Origin: an uncultured Lachnospiraceae bacterium
GTDB lineage: Bacteria; Bacillota; Clostridia; Lachnospirales; Lachnospiraceae
DNA: 64,000 bases
NCBI GenBank assembly: GCA_910578335.1
Contig: CAJTPU010000015.1
Location: forward strand, 1 to 64,000
Direction: 5' to 3'
Shown piece after piece: positions 61,062 through 64,000 of the stretch (within the stretch, counting starts at the first letter, position 1; each line of letters begins with the position of its first letter). The position numbers were made by a program, and so were the translations under genes. Below the pieces are notes generated by a model. The model was not told the DNA's origin, made no database searches, and was given only the letters and a program-made list of their open reading frames with translations.

Positions 61062-61622
61062 TTATTGGTAGACCACACCCTTCGCCAGCTCCTCCGCTCT
61101 CTCCTTGCCGCAGAAACGCTCTACAATGGCAAGGGCAAACGGAATCGCCGTTCCCATCCCTCTTGAGGTAGTGACATGTCCGGAAACCTCCACCGGCTTC
61201 GTGCTCACCTTTGCACCGGCAAGCTCCTTTTCAAATCCGGGGTACGCGCAGGCATTTCTACCCTCCAGATATCCCCTGTGTCCGAATATACTGGGCGCCG
61301 CACAAATAGCAGCTATGCATCTGCCCGCCTTGTAAAATGCATCAAGCTTCTCCATAAGCGGAGCACATGCCTCTAAATTGCGCGTGCCCGGCATACCACC
61401 CGGCAGTACCAGCATATGAAGCCCGTCAAAATCCACTTGCCGCAAAGTCATATCCGCTTTCACCGTGATACCGTGGGAGCCTGTCACAAAGCAGGTATCT
61501 TCATCTTCTTTTGTAACGGCAGCCATCACCACTTCCATTCCTGCCCTGCGGCACAAATCGACTACCGTAAGCGCTTCGATTTCCTCAAATCCTTCTGCCA
61601 AAAACACTGCGATTCTGCTCAT
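61062..61622 (-). CDS. DJ-1/PfpI family protein
   Basis: 186 residues from the ATG behind GAGGG. The conserved FLAEGFEEIEALTVVDLCRRAG, LPGGMPG and the nucleophile elbow AAICAAPSIFG (Cys in AICAAP) match the DJ-1/YajL branch. Members act as protein or metabolite repair or glyoxalase-type enzymes. Activity is uncertain. Confidence 0.88.
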   Translation of the reverse strand: MSRIAVFLAEGFEEIEALTVVDLCRRAGMEVVMAAVTKEDEDTCFVTGSHGITVKADMTLRQVDFDGLHMLVLPGGMPGTRNLEACAPLMEKLDAFYKAGRCIAAICAAPSIFGHRGYLEGRNACAYPGFEKELAGAKVSTKPVEVSGHVTTSRGMGTAIPFALAIVERFCGKERAEELAKGVVYQ

Positions 61623-61667
61623 ATCATCCCTCATTTCTACGCACACCTTTCCATGAAAATACTTTAT

Positions 61668-61884
61668 GTAATTGCAAAACTCCTATTGTCAGTCCCGAAT
61701 TGTGCACCTTGTATATTCCATAGCAGACTCTTAAAAAACGTCAGTGCCAAAGTCATGCGGGCATGACTTGCGAGGTATTTTCGAGCTTAGCACTGCTACG
61801 TTTTTTATGAAGCGAAAGCGGGTCTGTGTTGGAATATACAAGGTGCACAATGACACTTGCATAATTACTGCGTTTCGCAATCAC
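61668..61884. repeat. Palindromic element, family 2, copy D, with exchanged centre
   Basis: The outer arms (GTAATTGCAAAACTCCT.., CAGTCCCGAATTGTGCACCT, GGAATATACAAGGTGCACAA..) match copies A and C. The central AGCTGCC/GGCAGCT stem-loop is replaced by an unrelated ~75-bp palindrome (AAAAAACGTCAGTGC...GCACTGCTACGTTTTTT with inner AAGTCATGC/GCATGACTT). No clear flanking duplication. The remaining ~330 bp up to the next gene hold a terminator and nothing else recognisable. Confidence 0.75.
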
Positions 61885-62002
61885 TATCTTCATTTTACCG
61901 CCAAGCCGTCCTTTTGTCCATCTGCTTTTGCTCCCTACGTCATTCTGAACCCCTCCTTTTTTACGTTCATTTTGTTTTTAATCCTCCTTCTGCTAATTTT
62001 TG

Positions 62003-62036
62003 CCTAAAAAAGCACTTGAGACTTTCCTCAAGTGCA
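62003..62036 (-). terminator. Rho-independent terminator
   Basis: On the minus strand GCACTTGAG and CTCAAGTGC form a 9-bp stem followed by TTTTTT. About 190 bp past the stop of the solute-binding gene; nothing coding seen between. Confidence 0.75.
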
Positions 62037-62221
62037 TCGCAAACCCTATGAAATTATAAGCCATACTTGTTATCAGGAATTTTGAACAGCCGCAATCCAA
62101 TGATATATTCTGATAGCAGTTGTCACTGCATACTTTCCGAATCTCTCATGTACCCCTAACTGCAATACTGTTATGCTGAATCCCTTATTTATGTTTATTG
62201 GCTGGTCTTCCGATTCCATCA

Positions 62222-64000
62222 TTACTCTAGCTCCACAAGATAAAGCTTCACCCTGTTCTCTATCACGGCACTGATTTCTTCTATGCTCTTATCTCCCGTA
62301 AAATAAAGCTCCGCTTCCTCCTCGATAATGGCAAGAACCTGCTCCGTCCTGTAGGACGCGGGTTTTGTATTGGCAAGGCACTCCCAGAACTTTTCCTCTA
62401 TCCCTTCCGGAAGCTCCGGTCTGATAATATAGCGCCCGTCACTTGTCATCGTATTATGATAATAATCATACAGGTATTCCTCCACGCTTTCTTCCAGCGC
62501 TCCCTCATGCACCGGCATAAGTCCTCCCTGTGTTACCAGCTTCTGATTTTCCTCCTCCAAAAGGAACCGGATGAACTGCCATGCACCTTCCTTGTGTTCC
62601 GAATCAGCGTTTATGGCAACCGAACTCATATCCAGCCGGTTTACCATGCCTTCTTCCGAAGGATAGCCTGCCAGTACCATGCCCTGCTTCTCCGCTTCCC
62701 GTTCACGCCATGCCATATCGGAAAAACCATATATGTACCCAAAGCCGGCTATCTCCTCCCAGCCCATGTTTCTTTCCGTCAGTCCATACTGCCCGCAGAC
62801 CCGCAGTATCTGTTCCCAAAGTTCCCCGCCAAAATCGCAGGTTTTTCCTTCCCAGTCCACCATGCCGTAAAAATCATCTGACATCCCCAAAAAATACTCT
62901 AGCAGATAGACCGGGGTATAATTTATCATTTTATTAAAAACTGCCTGTCTGTCATAGTTTTCCATGTTGTCCAAAAGAACTTCTACACCGGTCTGCCCGT
63001 TACCGTCCAAAAAGGACTCCCTGATGTACATGCTCCTGACATACATCTCATATCCGGCACTGTATATGCCATCCGCCATGCCATGACTCTGGAACGTTTC
63101 AGGATAGTAATCCTCTCTGCCTATTCCCGCCTGCGCCAGATAAGGTTCCAGATTCTCAAGACCGCCTTTTTCCGCCAGTACATTCATGTCTGTCACGGCA
63201 TCCGCTGCAATCAAATCCGGCGCCTTCCCTGCCGCAATCTCCATATCGTTGCGCGCCTGAAAGTCCCAGCCATATTCCCCTGCACATTCCTCTAAAAACA
63301 CATGGTATTCCCTGTTTTCTCTGTTAAACTCTGCCACAATCTGCTTTAAGCCGGCATTGGCAGATAATACTCTGAAGACCAGAGGGGTTTTCCCCATTTC
63401 CTCAGGGTTTACTTTCTTTAAGCCCACCACATAATAAGTATCCCCGTCACTTTCTATCTACTCTAAAATACCGTCCTCCCCCATACCGGCAGCAAGCCAG
63501 AACCTGTCGCCCCGCGGACTGTAGGAAGTGCCGTTCCATTTCATGTGCCAGCTTTTCTCCCCGCTTTTCATGTCAATGTCATAAGCCCCGGTCCGGTCTA
63601 CCACAAGGATTTCCCGCTCTGTTCCTGTCCCTATGCCGACACAGTCTGATATCATGCAGGCGCCTGACAACGTACTGCTCTCCACGTCCAGCGTTTTCAA
63701 TACTGCACCGCTCCCGCTTTCCATGGCAAGGACAATGCTGCCTTCCCGCGACTCACAGAGACTTATAATTCTTTCTTCCGCATACAGCGTATTCTCTTCG
63801 TTTCCTTCCGTGTCCAGCACTGTCAGCTTATCAAGGTTGTAAGCATAGAAGTTTTCCCCGTCCATGTACAGCTTCCGTCCGGTAAAAACTGCCGGTACGT
63901 GCTCCAGAAGCAGTTCCCGCTCCCCCCTATCCTCGTGGTAACACAATAACTGCCCCTCTTCATTTTTCAGGAACCAGATTCGTTCCCCTTCAAGGTACTG
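62222..64000 (-). pseudogene. Solute-binding-type protein interrupted by an in-frame TAG (continues past right edge)
   Basis: A single frame runs from the window edge to 62222 except for a TAG at 63458-63460. The upstream part (~180 residues in view) consists of short beta-repeats (YAYNLDKLTVLDTEG, LVVDRTGAYDIDMKSGEKSW) like a propeller. The downstream part (~410 residues) is a family 1 extracellular binding domain (LKQIVAEFNRENREYHV, APDLIAAD, WQFIRFLLEEENQ). The two parts clearly belong to one large protein, start outside the window. Amber suppression is unlikely; mutation or sequence error are likelier. Confidence 0.75.

Noticed and set aside
4213..61884. CRISPR-like spacing of repeats
   Set aside because: The repeats are 200-bp palindromes scattered over the window, not short regularly spaced units, and no cas gene is present.
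63458..63460. TAG as a pyrrolysine codon, prompted by the corrinoid-activator-like gene at 33639
   Set aside because: No pyl genes or methylamine methyltransferase are seen, and the gene is a solute-binding type, not a known pyrrolysine protein.

Overview
The window reads as a chromosomal segment of a Gram-positive, endospore-forming gut-type Clostridia, most likely a Lachnospiraceae. The reasons are a clostridial alpha/beta-type small acid-soluble spore protein, lipoprotein-anchored ABC sugar importers with GGAGG-type ribosome binding sites, a DUF4250 protein, a MalF with a long N-terminal extension, and many carbohydrate-active enzymes. No rRNA, tRNA, CRISPR array, integrase or transposase was recognised.

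Layout from left to right. 1-3.1 kb: palindromic repeats, then a small minus-strand operon of an APH(3')-like kinase, a NUDIX-GNAT fusion and a NUDIX hydrolase. 3.1-14.1 kb: an alpha-mannoside utilisation operon (RpiR regulator, ABC importer, GH38 alpha-mannosidase, ROK sugar kinase, type I mannose-6-phosphate isomerase, GH76-like enzyme). Together these give import, hydrolysis, phosphorylation and entry into glycolysis. Two palindromic insertion-like elements sit between the last genes. 14.2-25.6 kb: a maltodextrin/glycogen locus (MalE-F-G importer, pullulanase, 4-alpha-glucanotransferase, debranching enzyme, HAD phosphatase) with a divergent LacI regulator, then a convergent GH31 gene and an AraC regulator. 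29-33.6 kb: an inserted DUF4160 gene pair inside a 65-bp direct repeat, a polysaccharide deacetylase, a lipoprotein with Ca-binding-like motifs and a frameshifted XRE regulator. 33.6-35.2 kb: a corrinoid-activator-like ASKHA protein overlapping DUF4250.

35.4-41.9 kb is one apparent regulon: response regulator, histidine kinase, lipoprotein, ABC ATPase and a large ABC membrane protein. The same tandem TTGAC box lies before the regulator gene and before the lipoprotein gene. 42-46.2 kb holds TetR, DegV and ClpB; 46.3-53.2 kb holds an AGCS symporter, a LacI regulator with a domain-permuted GH3 enzyme that has a perfect LacI-type operator, and a MATE exporter. 53.9-61.6 kb holds an ABC exporter, the spore protein, a GGDEF protein, a chemoreceptor, a LytTR regulator, a methyltransferase and a DJ-1/PfpI protein. 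The right edge is a solute-binding-type gene broken by an in-frame TAG.

The least explained structure is a set of palindromic elements (three families, nine sites including degenerate and minimal ones). They behave as modular hairpins. In one family the outer arms are kept while the centre is replaced; in another the core is kept while the outer arms are replaced by a different pair that still base-pairs. Some copies have 7-11 bp flanking direct repeats like target-site duplications.
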